Below the pieces are notes generated by a model that saw only the letters and a list, made by a program, of their open reading frames with translations, did not search any database and was not told where the DNA came from. Of a DNA stretch of 24,196 nt, positions 8,307-15,935 are shown one piece after another. Where the stretch lies: positions 1-24,196 of IMG/VR virus record IMGVR_UViG_3300047319_000349, one strand, 5' to 3'. This DNA is from a virus. The position numbers were made by a program, and so were the translations under genes. The first letter of the stretch is position 1. Every line of letters starts with the position of its first letter.

Positions 8307-9176
8307 ATGGAAGATGAACTGGAACAACCAGTGGAAACGCTGGATTCCGACGCCGCAGCCGCAACTGCCGCCGAGGAAACGGAGCAGCGGTTGCATGACG
8401 ACCAAACCGACGCGGACTCGCAAGAGCACACCGAAGAGGATGAGGAAGTCGAGATCGGCGATAAAAAGTTCGCCCTGCCCAAGAGTGCAGCCGAGAAGCT
8501 GAAGGCCGAGCGCCTGATGCAGGCCGACTACACCCGCAAGACGCAGGAAGTAGCGGAAGAGCGCAAGGCCGTCGCGGCCGAGCGCGAGCAGGCTAAGCAG
8601 TCCGCCGAGCAGCAACAGCAGTACCTGCAGGAAGTCGCCGAAGTGGTCGCGATCGACAAGCAGCTGGCCGAGTACGCGAAAGTGGATTGGCAAGCCTTCA
8701 GCGATCGAGACCCGGTCGGCGCACAGAAGTTGCATTTCCAGTACCAAGCGCTGCAAACCGAGCGCAACCAGGCAGTACAGAACGTCACGCAAAAACAGCA
8801 GCAGCATGCACTGGCCGAGCAGCAAACCCTTGCCAAGCAAGTCCAGGAAGCGGATGCGTACTTCAAGCGTGAAATTCCCGGCTGGTCCGACGAGCGCAGT
8901 ACGCGCTTGCAGAAGTTCGCCATCGAGCAAGGCATCCCCGCCGGCACGCTGGCGATGGCTGTCGTGAAGAACCCCGCCCTGGTGAAGGTTCTCCACAAGG
9001 CCGAACTGTACGACCAACTGGAAAAGAAGCAAGGCGCCAAGCCAAAGACCCCGCCGGCACCTCCTGCCCCGGTCACCCGCGTCAGCGCCTCGCGCGCTAC
9101 CGCGGCAAAGGACCCGGACAAGATGCCGATGGATGACTGGCTCAAGTGGCGCGAAGGCCAACGCAAGAAACGCTAA
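8307..9176 (+). CDS. Capsid scaffolding protein
   Basis: The 289-residue product lies between portal and coat, the standard scaffold position. The first 50 residues are very acidic (EEDEEVEIGDKKFALP at the end of that block). A long Gln/Glu/Ala-rich coiled coil runs about 60-185 (VAAEREQAKQSAEQQQQYLQ). Next comes a short folded part about 195-245 (FKREIPGWSDERSTRLQKFA), then a basic tail ending KWREGQRKKR, like the coat-binding C-terminal helix of P22 scaffold. The FKREIPGW block recurs in scaffolds of podovirus-type phages. It should guide coat assembly and leave the prohead before packaging. GGAG lies 6 nt before the ATG. Confidence 0.85.
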   Translation: MEDELEQPVETLDSDAAAATAAEETEQRLHDDQTDADSQEHTEEDEEVEIGDKKFALPKSAAEKLKAERLMQADYTRKTQEVAEERKAVAAEREQAKQSAEQQQQYLQEVAEVVAIDKQLAEYAKVDWQAFSDRDPVGAQKLHFQYQALQTERNQAVQNVTQKQQQHALAEQQTLAKQVQEADAYFKREIPGWSDERSTRLQKFAIEQGIPAGTLAMAVVKNPALVKVLHKAELYDQLEKKQGAKPKTPPAPPAPVTRVSASRATAAKDPDKMPMDDWLKWREGQRKKR

Positions 9177-9180
9177 CCCC

Positions 9181-9204
9181 AACCCGCTTCGGCGGGTTTT
9201 CATT
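9181..9204 (+). terminator. Intrinsic terminator between scaffold and coat genes
   Basis: A perfect 7-bp stem AACCCGC (9181-9187) with GCGGGTT (9192-9198) is capped by a TTCG tetraloop and followed by TTCATTT. It sits 4 nt after the scaffold stop and just before the coat ribosome-binding site (TGGAGAG, about 9207-9213). It could stop transcription or protect the coat message from 5' decay after processing. Confidence 0.75.
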
Positions 9205-9217
9205 TCTGGAGAGCTGC

Positions 9218-10414
9218 ATGCCAAATACCATCCTCACCCCCACCGCAGTGACCCGCGAAGCCCTCGCGGTGCTGCACCAGAAGCTGAACTTCATCGGCTC
9301 GATCAACCGCCAGTACGACAGCTCGTTCGCCAAGGACGGCGCAAAGATCGGCGACAGCCTGAAAATCCGCCTGCCGAACGAGTACGTCGTCCGCAACGGC
9401 ATCACCATGGTCGCCCAGGACACCATCGAGCAGAGCACGACCCTGCAGGTGGCCAACGTCAAAGGCGTCGACCTGAACTTCACGTCGCAGGAGCTGACGC
9501 TGTCGTTGCAGGACTTCAGCGACCGCATCATCGAGCCGGCCATGTCGGTGCTCGCCGCGAACATCGAGGCTGATGCGCTGTCGATGGGCCTGGACGTGTA
9601 CCAGATCGTCAACAACCTCGGCAGCGTGCTTGCGCTGAAGCCGGCGCTGCAGGCGCGCAAGGCGCTAACCGACGCGCTGGCGCCGGGCGCGAAGCGCAAC
9701 CTGCTGTTGAACACCCAGGACAATCTCGACTTCGTCGACGCGGTCAAGGGTCTGTTCCAGGCGTCGGACACGATCGCCAAGCAGTACCGCGAAGGCAAGG
9801 TCGGCTCCACGGCTGGCTTCGGCGACGTGTACGAGAACACGCTGCTCGGCTCGCAGCTGACCGGGACTGCGGCATCGGTCACCACCTACACCGTCAATGG
9901 TGCGGTAACGACCAACGCTTCGAATTCCGTTGTGGTGGCGGCCGGCGCGACGACCTTCAAAAAAGGCGACGTGTTCACCTCTGCCGGCACCAACCGCGTG
10001 CACCCGGAAACCAAGGCGGACACCGGCGTTGCCCAGCAGTTCGTCGTTACCGCCGATTATGCCGGCGGCGCCGGCACGCTGCAGTTCTCGCCGGCCATCT
10101 ACACCTCGACCGGACGGCAGAACGTGACCTCCGGTGGTCTGCTGAATGGCGCCGCCATTACCAAGGTGGGCGGCGCGTCCGCGATCTACCGCCCCTCGCT
10201 GGCCTACCACGAGAACGCGTTCACCTTCGCCACCGCCGACCTGGTGCAGCCCAAGGGCGTGGACTTCGCCGCGCGCGAGGTGATGGACGGGATCTCGATG
10301 TCGATGGTGCGCCAGTTCCAGATCAGCGACCGCTCGTTCCCGTGCCGTATCGACGTGCTGTACGGCTTCAAGACCATCCGCCCGCAGCTGGCTTGCCGCA
10401 TCCTGAGCAACTAA
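9218..10414 (+). CDS. Major capsid (coat) protein, P22-type
   Basis: The 398-residue product is close in length to P22 gp5 (430) and shows its features. The N-terminal part reads TPTAVTREALAVLHQKLNFI (about 7-26). A gp5-like strand block follows (GDSLKIRLPNEYVV about 45-58), and the spine helix region carries EPAMSVLAANIEADAL (about 107-122). An inserted beta-rich domain (about 215-320, rich in Thr, Val, Gly and Ala) lies before the final A-domain segment ending FKTIRPQLACRILSN. It builds the icosahedral shell in the HK97 fold. The ATG at 9218 is chosen because TGGAGAG lies 4-5 nt upstream and the upstream part of the open frame crosses the previous terminator. Confidence 0.92.
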   Translation: MPNTILTPTAVTREALAVLHQKLNFIGSINRQYDSSFAKDGAKIGDSLKIRLPNEYVVRNGITMVAQDTIEQSTTLQVANVKGVDLNFTSQELTLSLQDFSDRIIEPAMSVLAANIEADALSMGLDVYQIVNNLGSVLALKPALQARKALTDALAPGAKRNLLLNTQDNLDFVDAVKGLFQASDTIAKQYREGKVGSTAGFGDVYENTLLGSQLTGTAASVTTYTVNGAVTTNASNSVVVAAGATTFKKGDVFTSAGTNRVHPETKADTGVAQQFVVTADYAGGAGTLQFSPAIYTSTGRQNVTSGGLLNGAAITKVGGASAIYRPSLAYHENAFTFATADLVQPKGVDFAAREVMDGISMSMVRQFQISDRSFPCRIDVLYGFKTIRPQLACRILSN

Positions 10415-10431
10415 ACCCATCGGTGCGACCG

Positions 10432-10462
10432 AGCCCCGCCAGCAGCAACGGCGGGGCTTTTT
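10432..10462 (+). terminator. Intrinsic terminator after the coat gene
   Basis: A perfect 9-bp stem AGCCCCGCC (10432-10440) with GGCGGGGCT (10450-10458), loop AGCAGCAAC, is followed by five T. With the similar hairpin before it, this brackets the coat gene with strong stem-loops, which may set coat message level and stability. Confidence 0.88.
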
Positions 10463-10476
10463 CATTGGAGAGCGAC

Positions 10477-10737
10477 ATGCAGGAATACCCGAAAGCGCTG
10501 TACCGCAAGAGTGAATGCGCCCGCGTCAACGACGCCGCCGAAGAAGAAGCGCAGCGCGCCGAAGGCTTCACCGACTGGCATACCGACCACAAAGCCATGC
10601 AGGGCGACGAAGGCGCGGACGATGCGGCGCCGACCCGCGACGACCTCAAGGCCAAGGCCAAGGAGCTCGGCATCGAGCACCCGGCCAACATCAGTACCGG
10701 CAAGCTGGCCGACCTGGTAGCTGCCGCCAAGGCGTAA
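10477..10737 (+). CDS. Small head-associated protein with an HeH/LEM-like C-terminal domain
   Basis: The 86-residue product starts with a segment (MQEYPKALYRKSECARVNDA) seen in small proteins next to phage coat genes. It ends in a helix-extended-helix-like module (about 52-86, TRDDLKAKAKELGIEHPANI then STGKLADLVAAAK), similar to the HeH/LEM or SAP-like fold of minor head proteins. It may bind DNA or the capsid vertex, but its role is not established. TGGAGAG lies about 4 nt before the ATG at 10477. The adaptor gene starts 2 nt after its stop. Confidence 0.7.
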   Translation: MQEYPKALYRKSECARVNDAAEEEAQRAEGFTDWHTDHKAMQGDEGADDAAPTRDDLKAKAKELGIEHPANISTGKLADLVAAAKA

Positions 10738-10739
10738 CG

Positions 10740-11393
10740 ATGCCGTTCTCCAACTACACGGAGCTGAAGGCAGCGCTCGGCGGGGCGGACGGCTGGCTGC
10801 ACCGCTCGAACCTGACCGCTCAGATTCCCGACTTCATCGCCCTGGCCGAGTCGCGCATCAACCGTCTGGCGCGCGTGCGCACGATGGAGATCGAGGCGCC
10901 GCTGGTGATGACGGTGAATTCGCGCGTGATCGCGCTGCCGGCCGGTTTCAGCGTGCCGCTTGCGGTGTGGCTGGAGAGCGTACAGCCGCGCCAACAGCTC
11001 ACGGCCGTGGTCCCGGAAAGCCTGTCGGTGACGACTGCCCCGGGTATGCCGCACTTCTGGGCCATCGACGGCGACAACCTCGCGTTCGAGCGGCCAGCCG
11101 ACAGTGCCTACCCGGTCACGCTGCGCTACAGCGGCAACTTCACGCTGTCCGACGCCGCCCCGACGAACGCGGTGCTGACGAACTACCCGGACCTGTACCT
11201 GCATGGCGCCCAACTCGCAGCGGCGCTGTACACCCGCAACCCCGATCAGGCCACGCTCTGCAAGCAGCTGTTTGACGAGGCCGTCCGGGAAATGAACCAG
11301 AACGAAAGCCGCGTGCGCGCCGCTGCGCCGCTTCGCACCGAGCTTGCCCACATGGTCGGCTGCCGCAGCTCCGGCATCTACAGGGGATATTGA
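10740..11393 (+). CDS. Head-to-tail adaptor (tail accessory) protein
   Basis: The 217-residue protein matches a common podovirus/siphovirus adaptor family: YTELKAALGGADGWLHRSNL (about 6-25), IPDFIALAESRINRLARVR (about 28-46), a beta-rich middle (VIALPAGFSVPLAVWLESV) and a helical end with NYPDLYLHGAQLAAALYTR (about 147-165). Such proteins bind under the portal after packaging and carry the tail, the role P22 gp4 plays. Family and neighbours agree; I cannot tell which adaptor subfamily it is. Its ATG begins 2 nt after the previous stop. Confidence 0.78.
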   Translation: MPFSNYTELKAALGGADGWLHRSNLTAQIPDFIALAESRINRLARVRTMEIEAPLVMTVNSRVIALPAGFSVPLAVWLESVQPRQQLTAVVPESLSVTTAPGMPHFWAIDGDNLAFERPADSAYPVTLRYSGNFTLSDAAPTNAVLTNYPDLYLHGAQLAAALYTRNPDQATLCKQLFDEAVREMNQNESRVRAAAPLRTELAHMVGCRSSGIYRGY

Positions 11394-11394
11394 C

Positions 11395-11742
11395 ATGCCA
11401 CTCGAACCCTCCGTCACCTACCTCAACGACTTGAACCCGGCGTGGCCGACCGGCGCCGACCCGAAGAGCGAGGGCGACGACCACACACGACGGATCAAGT
11501 CCGCGCTGAAAGCCTCATTCCCGAACATCGGCGGCGTGATGCCGGTTGCGCACGACCAGGTCGCGTCGAAAAACGATATCGCGCAGGCGCAGTTCCAGAC
11601 CGTGCTCCCAGCACAGCCCGGCGGCACGATCACCTACCAGCTTGTGACCGTCGGCGGCTCCGCGAACTGGCAGCCGAAAACCGCGATCTTCGACGACAGC
11701 ACGAAGCTCGCGCAGGCCCACGCAACCGCCCTCTCTTTCTAA
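11395..11742 (+). CDS. Short fibre-module protein (tail-fibre N-terminal-like)
   Basis: At 115 residues it begins with LNDLNPAWPTGADPKSEGDD and continues RRIKSALKASFPNIGG. This is the attachment module usually found at the N-terminus of much longer phage tail fibres. Here it stands alone, followed by separate small proteins, so the fibre may be built from several polypeptides or the gene may have been split. Residues 70-100 form a short beta segment (GGTITYQLVTVGGSANW). It starts 1 nt after the adaptor stop. It is structural by context; the precise role is unproven. Confidence 0.7.
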   Translation: MPLEPSVTYLNDLNPAWPTGADPKSEGDDHTRRIKSALKASFPNIGGVMPVAHDQVASKNDIAQAQFQTVLPAQPGGTITYQLVTVGGSANWQPKTAIFDDSTKLAQAHATALSF

Positions 11743-11750
11743 GGACCACC

Positions 11751-12167
11751 ATGCCAAAGACCTTCACCGCGCCGTTCGCGCAATCGCCCAAGACCGCAAC
11801 CGCCGTCGTCACGGCTGCCGTCGGCAACCTCGGCACCGACGCGCCTACCGGCACCGTTCTGCTGATGACGGCAGGTACTGAGGGCGCGATCATGACGCGG
11901 CTGTGGGCCATTCCCCGCGCAACCGTGACGCCAAGCAGCCTGTTGCTGTTCATCAGCTCTGATGCGGGCGTCACTCAGCGGCTGAAAGATTCCGAGTCGA
12001 TGGCTTCGCAGACCGTGAGTACGACTGCTGCCATTGCCGAGACCACGTTCCCCAACTACTCCGAATCGCGCCCGCTGCGCCTTGGGGCGGGTGATCGCCT
12101 GTACGTTGGCACGCAGGTCGCGCAGGCGACGGGCATCCTCTTCAGCGCCGAATACACGGACTTCTGA
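11751..12167 (+). CDS. Small virion protein of the fibre cluster, unidentified family
   Basis: This 138-residue beta-rich protein has a Thr/Ala-rich start (MPKTFTAPFAQSPKTATAVV) and a middle with LLLFISSDAGVTQRLKDSES. It ends with GDRLYVGTQVAQATGILFSA, a jelly-roll-like strand pattern seen in small phage baseplate or fibre-tip proteins. I do not recognise a specific family. It lies 8 nt after the fibre-module gene with a weak AAGGA before the ATG, and its stop overlaps the next start as TGATG. A minor fibre or tip component is the likeliest role. Confidence 0.6.
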   Translation: MPKTFTAPFAQSPKTATAVVTAAVGNLGTDAPTGTVLLMTAGTEGAIMTRLWAIPRATVTPSSLLLFISSDAGVTQRLKDSESMASQTVSTTAAIAETTFPNYSESRPLRLGAGDRLYVGTQVAQATGILFSAEYTDF

Positions 12168-13081
12168 TGAGCTACACCTATGGAACCAAGGGCGCGCCAG
12201 CCGTTGGCGGCGGGGTGCCTGGCCTGCCGCGCCGCCCCGACCTGCGCGGTGAAATCGCCTTCTGCACCCCCGGCACGTATCAGTGGATCGTGCCTGATGG
12301 CGTGACTTCGATCTGCTGCGTCACGTCCGCCGGGGGTGGCGGCGGCTGGGCCGGCGATTCAGGCTTCGCGTTGTCTTCTGGCGCTGGCGGAGCTACTGCA
12401 TGGAAAAACAACATTCCAGTCACGCCGGGACAGCAAATTCAGATCGTCGCCGGCGATGGCGGCAGGGCTGGTAATGGAGCAACAACCGCCGGTGCCGGGG
12501 GAGTCAGCTACATACAGGATGCCGCCACCTGTGCAGCGGGCGGCGGCACGGCCGGTTCCAGCAGTACGACACCCGCCGCCGGTGGGCAGGTGTTGGCTGG
12601 CGATGGCGGCGGTAACGGCGGTAACGGCGTTTACTTATCGGTCGCCTCTGGCATCGCCGCTAGTGCCGGCGCTGCAGGGGGTTATAGCGGCAATGGCGGG
12701 AATGGGGTTGGGAGTTCCGGCGGGGTCGCCACGGCGGGCAATCCCGGCACAGGCGGAGCCCCCGGCTCAGGTTCGGCGCAGGGAACCTCGCGTCTCGCTG
12801 CCGGTAGCGGCGGCATCGGCATATTTGGCGAAGGTGCATCCGGCAACGGCGGAGCTGGTGGTGGTGTTATTGGCGGTCAAGGCGGCTCCGGCGGGCAGGA
12901 TGGCTCTACTCCAACAGCAAACCAGACCGCCCTAGGTCAAGGCGGCAATTTCGCTGCTGGTGGTGCTGCCACATCGAACGGCACGTCCAGCGGCAACGCC
13001 ATGCCTGGCATTTGCGGCTTCGCCCGCATTCTCTGGGGTGCCGGTCGCGCATTCCCTTCTACTGATGTTGGACCAAGCTAA
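12167..13081 (+). CDS. Glycine-rich adhesin-like tail tip protein
   Basis: The 304-residue protein opens with a short domain carrying TPGTYQWIVPDGVTSICCVT (about 36-55), then about 220 residues dominated by Gly, Ala, Ser and Asn (GGGNGGNG, GYSGNGGNGVGSSGG, GNGGAGGGVIGGQGGSGG). It ends with the conserved ICGFARILWGAGRAFPST. Gly-rich repeats with interspersed variable loops recall the polyglycine-II sandwich of phage adhesins such as gp38 of S16-like phages. The C-terminal GAGRAFPST motif recurs in Gly-rich phage tail proteins. Binding a host surface receptor is the likely job, inferred from composition and place. Its composition gives long spurious reading frames in other phases. Confidence 0.72.
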   Translation: MSYTYGTKGAPAVGGGVPGLPRRPDLRGEIAFCTPGTYQWIVPDGVTSICCVTSAGGGGGWAGDSGFALSSGAGGATAWKNNIPVTPGQQIQIVAGDGGRAGNGATTAGAGGVSYIQDAATCAAGGGTAGSSSTTPAAGGQVLAGDGGGNGGNGVYLSVASGIAASAGAAGGYSGNGGNGVGSSGGVATAGNPGTGGAPGSGSAQGTSRLAAGSGGIGIFGEGASGNGGAGGGVIGGQGGSGGQDGSTPTANQTALGQGGNFAAGGAATSNGTSSGNAMPGICGFARILWGAGRAFPSTDVGPS

Positions 13082-13089
13082 GGAGCAGC

Positions 13090-13800
13090 ATGAACAACGC
13101 AATTTACTACGACTACAGCAACCTGTGCAAAGTGTACCTGACGACCGGCATTGCGACGCGCGAGCCGCTACCCGATTTTCTCTGCGGGTTCCCGCCAGCG
13201 GATCTCGCTGACCTCACGTCGTTCGACCTGTCGCTGGGTATCCACGACCTCGCATGGTGGCCCGCCGAAGACGGATCGATCCCGCTGGGCGAGTACCAGA
13301 GCTACGACCTCGGATCGGAAACGCTTACGTCCGACATGGGCCGCAAGGTAGTCGTCGTGGTGCATCCGGTCGTGGACTGGACCCCGGAGCAAATCCACGC
13401 CGACATCGTGCCGAAGATCGTCAGCGCCATCTTCCAGTCGAACCGCGACACGGACGCCTTCTACAACACCTACATTGGCCGCCGAAGCTGGGAGCAGGCA
13501 GTCGCAGACAAGGCGCGCGCATTCGCTGCTGGCGGCTACACAGGCGACGTGCCGGCTGCCGTCTCCGCGATGATGACCGAGAACGGTCAGACCGCGCAGC
13601 AAGCCGCTGACGCGATCATCGCCCTGTTCGACGACCAGAGCGGCGTGATGGGGCAGGTTTTCGCCAAGCGCGACAAGTGCCAAGTCGCGATGCGGGCCGC
13701 CACGGTGAACGCCGAACTGAATCCGGCTGTGGCCGAGTGGACGGCGTTCCTCAACGGTCTGTGCGCGCAGCTCAGCATCAACCGGCGGTATGACTACTAA
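13090..13800 (+). CDS. Fibre-cluster protein, possible assembly chaperone
   Basis: The 236-residue product has a start rich in Tyr and Asp (MNNAIYYDYSNLCKVYLTTG), a middle with MGRKVVVVVHPVVDWTPEQI (about 84-103), and a helical C-terminal half. That half contains DKARAFAAGGYTGDVPAAVS then AMMTENGQTAQQAADAII (about 140-180), a pattern I associate with phage fibre-linked proteins of the tail assembly or DUF4376-like group. It directly follows the adhesin (AGGAG 4-5 nt before the ATG) and overlaps the next gene by 11 nt. A chaperone or accessory role for the adhesin is plausible but not demonstrated. Confidence 0.55.
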   Translation: MNNAIYYDYSNLCKVYLTTGIATREPLPDFLCGFPPADLADLTSFDLSLGIHDLAWWPAEDGSIPLGEYQSYDLGSETLTSDMGRKVVVVVHPVVDWTPEQIHADIVPKIVSAIFQSNRDTDAFYNTYIGRRSWEQAVADKARAFAAGGYTGDVPAAVSAMMTENGQTAQQAADAIIALFDDQSGVMGQVFAKRDKCQVAMRAATVNAELNPAVAEWTAFLNGLCAQLSINRRYDY

Positions 13801-15355
13801 AGTCACGGTTGCGGACGCCGGCTCTGTCGGCGTCATCAAGGACCTGCCAGCGCATACCCTGCCGCCGGCCGCGTGGAGCGACGCGAGCAATATCCGCTTC
13901 CTCGACGGCTCGGCGCTTCAGTTCTTCGGCCATGGCGAAGTGTATGGTGCGCCGCTGGAAGTGCCGCAGTACCTGCTGCAGATGAACGTGGCCGGCGTGC
14001 GCTACTGGCTGTATGCGACGGCGAGCAAGCAGGTGGCGGTGACCAACGCGAGCGGGTCGTCGGTGCACACGGACATCACGCACGCGACGCCGCGCGCCGG
14101 GACGGTCAACTCGTGGAGTGGCTTCGTCTTCGGCGGCGTGCCGGTGCTGAACGCTGGCGACGGCAAGCCGCCGATGTACTGGGACCAGAACCTGACGCAC
14201 AAGTTTGCCGACTTGGCGGCGTGGCCGGCCAACACGTCATGCAAGGTGCTGCGCCAGTACAAGAACATGATGATCGCGCTGGGCGTCACGAAGACCGGCA
14301 CGCCCTACCCGTTCATGGTCAAGTGGTCGAATCTGGCCGTGGCCGGTTCCCTGCCCTCGACGTGGAACGAAGCCGACGCGACGCAGGACGCGGGCGAGTT
14401 CGATCTCGCGGAGGGGCAAGATCCCATCGTGGACGGCCTCGGGCTGAAAGATAGCCTGATCGTCTACAAGGAATCCGCGACGTACGCCATCGACTACATC
14501 GGCGGCGCATTCATCCTCAAACCGCGCAAGGTTTCTGGCATGAGCGGCCTGCTGAACATTAACTGCGCGGTGGAGTTCGAGGCGGGGTTCGGTGCCATGC
14601 ACTTCGCGGTGACCGGGTCCGACATCGTGGCCCACGACGGCTTCTCGGCGCAGTCGGTGCTCGACAAGAAGGCGCGGCGCTTCTTCTTTCAGAACCTCGA
14701 CACCGCGAACAAGGGGCTCGCGTTCTGCTGCAAGAACCCGTTCCTGAATGAGATTTTCGTGTGCTACCCGAGCATCGGCGCGACGTGGTGCGACACGGCG
14801 CTGGTCTACAACTACGTCGACGGTACCGTGTCGTTCCGCTCTCTGCCGAACGTCACGCACGCGGCTTACGGGCCGGTCGATAACTCGCTGTCGGGTGCAT
14901 GGTCGCAGGACGCGGCGCCGTGGGATTCGGACCTGACCGCGTGGAACGGGCCGGATTTCACGCCCGACCGCGCGCGCGTGATGATGGGCAGCGCCGACAA
15001 CAAGCTGTATCTGCTGGACGCCTCGGCCTCGTTCAACGGCGCGCTGCCGCAAGCGTACTTGGAAAGGACCGGGCTGACCTTCGACGCGCCGGAGCGGATC
15101 AAGCTGCTCTCGGGCGTGCTGCCGCGCATCACCGGCAACGACGGCGGGACGGTGCTGGTGCGCATCGGCGGGGCCGAGCATCCGGGCGATGCGCCGACTT
15201 GGTCGGACCCGATCACCTACACCATCGGCCAGACGCTGCGCTGCGACGGCTTCGCGTCGAGCCGCTACCTGGGCATCCGCTTCGAGACTGGCACCGCGTT
15301 TAGCTGGCGGCTGGACAGCTTCGATCTGTTCGTCGACGACGCGGGAGAGTTCTGA
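13790..15355 (+). CDS. Tail hub / packaged-DNA stabilisation-type structural protein
   Basis: The 521-residue, beta-rich protein begins with IKDLPAHTLPPAAWSDASNI then RFLDGSALQFFGHGEVYG (about 16-53), a start shared by podovirus structural proteins that occupy the place of P22 gp10. The body carries repeated beta-propeller-like blocks such as LKDSLIVYKESATYAIDYIG, MHFAVTGSDIVAHDGFS and RARVMMGSADNKLYLLDAS. Its likely role is in the tail machine below the adaptor, sealing the DNA channel. The family match is from pattern memory, and no catalytic motif is seen. It overlaps the previous gene by 11 nt and the next by 1 nt (TGATG). Confidence 0.68.
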   Translation: MTTKVTVADAGSVGVIKDLPAHTLPPAAWSDASNIRFLDGSALQFFGHGEVYGAPLEVPQYLLQMNVAGVRYWLYATASKQVAVTNASGSSVHTDITHATPRAGTVNSWSGFVFGGVPVLNAGDGKPPMYWDQNLTHKFADLAAWPANTSCKVLRQYKNMMIALGVTKTGTPYPFMVKWSNLAVAGSLPSTWNEADATQDAGEFDLAEGQDPIVDGLGLKDSLIVYKESATYAIDYIGGAFILKPRKVSGMSGLLNINCAVEFEAGFGAMHFAVTGSDIVAHDGFSAQSVLDKKARRFFFQNLDTANKGLAFCCKNPFLNEIFVCYPSIGATWCDTALVYNYVDGTVSFRSLPNVTHAAYGPVDNSLSGAWSQDAAPWDSDLTAWNGPDFTPDRARVMMGSADNKLYLLDASASFNGALPQAYLERTGLTFDAPERIKLLSGVLPRITGNDGGTVLVRIGGAEHPGDAPTWSDPITYTIGQTLRCDGFASSRYLGIRFETGTAFSWRLDSFDLFVDDAGEF

Positions 15356-15624
15356 TGCGAACCACCAACAGCAACACGTTCGGCTACCAGCCCGGCGACC
15401 CGCCGAGCGATCCGGCGCAGCTGCAGCGCTTCTTGCGCGAGGAGTTCATCAAGATCAAGGCTGCGCTCGACGCCGTGGCCGATGGCTTCGACCCGGTCAC
15501 GAACGCACCGCCGGACAAGCCGCGGCAAGGCATGCGCCGCTACGCAGACGGCACGCAATGGAACCCGGGCAGCGGCGCCGGACTTTATCGATACGACGGA
15601 ACAACATGGAGATTTCTCGGATGA
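15355..15624 (+). CDS. Small tail-associated protein
   Basis: The 89-residue product reads NTFGYQPGDPPSDPAQLQRF near the start, a helical LREEFIKIKAALDAV (about 28-42), and a C-terminal PRQGMRRYADGTQWNPGSGA followed by GLYRYDGTTWRFLG. The last part looks like a short beta-hairpin module found at the ends of small phage structural proteins and fibres. Function is unknown; it is probably virion-associated from position. It overlaps its upstream neighbour by 1 nt and the cupin gene by 4 nt. Confidence 0.65.
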   Translation: MRTTNSNTFGYQPGDPPSDPAQLQRFLREEFIKIKAALDAVADGFDPVTNAPPDKPRQGMRRYADGTQWNPGSGAGLYRYDGTTWRFLG

Positions 15625-15935
15625 TCGAGATCGACCTGAACATCAAGCACTTCTTCTCGGGACGTGAGTACGCCAAGAAGATGACCCTACCGGCTGGCCA
15701 CTACGCCGAATCGCACGAGCACCAGTTCGACCACCTGAGCATTCTGGCGTCCGGCAGGGTGACGGTCACGGTCGATGGCGTGGCCACCGACTACACCGGC
15801 CCCGACTGCATCACGATCCGCGCCGGTCAGATGCACCGGATTGATGCGCGCAGCGACTCGGTCTGGTTCTGCGTCCATGCGACCGACGAGACCGATCCGG
15901 ACAAGGTCGATTCAGTGCTCATCGAGGAGGCATGA
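15621..15935 (+). CDS. Cupin-fold protein
   Basis: From the ATG at 15621 (GGAG at 15608-15611 and ATGA overlap with the previous stop) the product has 104 residues; an in-frame ATG at 15606 is also possible. Residues 23-45 (LPAGHYAESHEHQFDHLSIL) match cupin motif 1, with His32, His34 and His38 as likely metal ligands. Residues 60-75 (GPDCITIRAGQMHRID) match motif 2, with His72. It is a single small beta-barrel that could bind a metal or sugar. The gene is coupled to the dioxygenase gene after it by overlapping stop and start, so the two probably act in one process. No substrate can be named. Confidence 0.8.
   Translation: MIEIDLNIKHFFSGREYAKKMTLPAGHYAESHEHQFDHLSILASGRVTVTVDGVATDYTGPDCITIRAGQMHRIDARSDSVWFCVHATDETDPDKVDSVLIEEA

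Noticed and set aside
6042-9224. A 1060-codon open frame on the minus strand, antisense to portal and scaffold
   Set aside because: It mirrors well-supported portal and scaffold genes, has Leu/Gly/Arg-rich composition without domain pattern, and is a usual artefact of GC-rich codons.
12600-12720. Short GGCGGTAACGGCGG-type repeats that might be a CRISPR or tandem array
   Set aside because: They are codon-level Gly/Asn repeats in the adhesin, without regular spacers.
12336-12935. A 199-codon frame inside the Gly-rich adhesin gene
   Set aside because: It is a shifted reading of Gly/Ala-rich repeats and has no ribosome site of its own.
11395-13800. Diversity-generating retroelement variable region in the receptor-binding cluster
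   Set aside because: No reverse transcriptase, template repeat or near-duplicate with adenine-specific differences is visible in the window.
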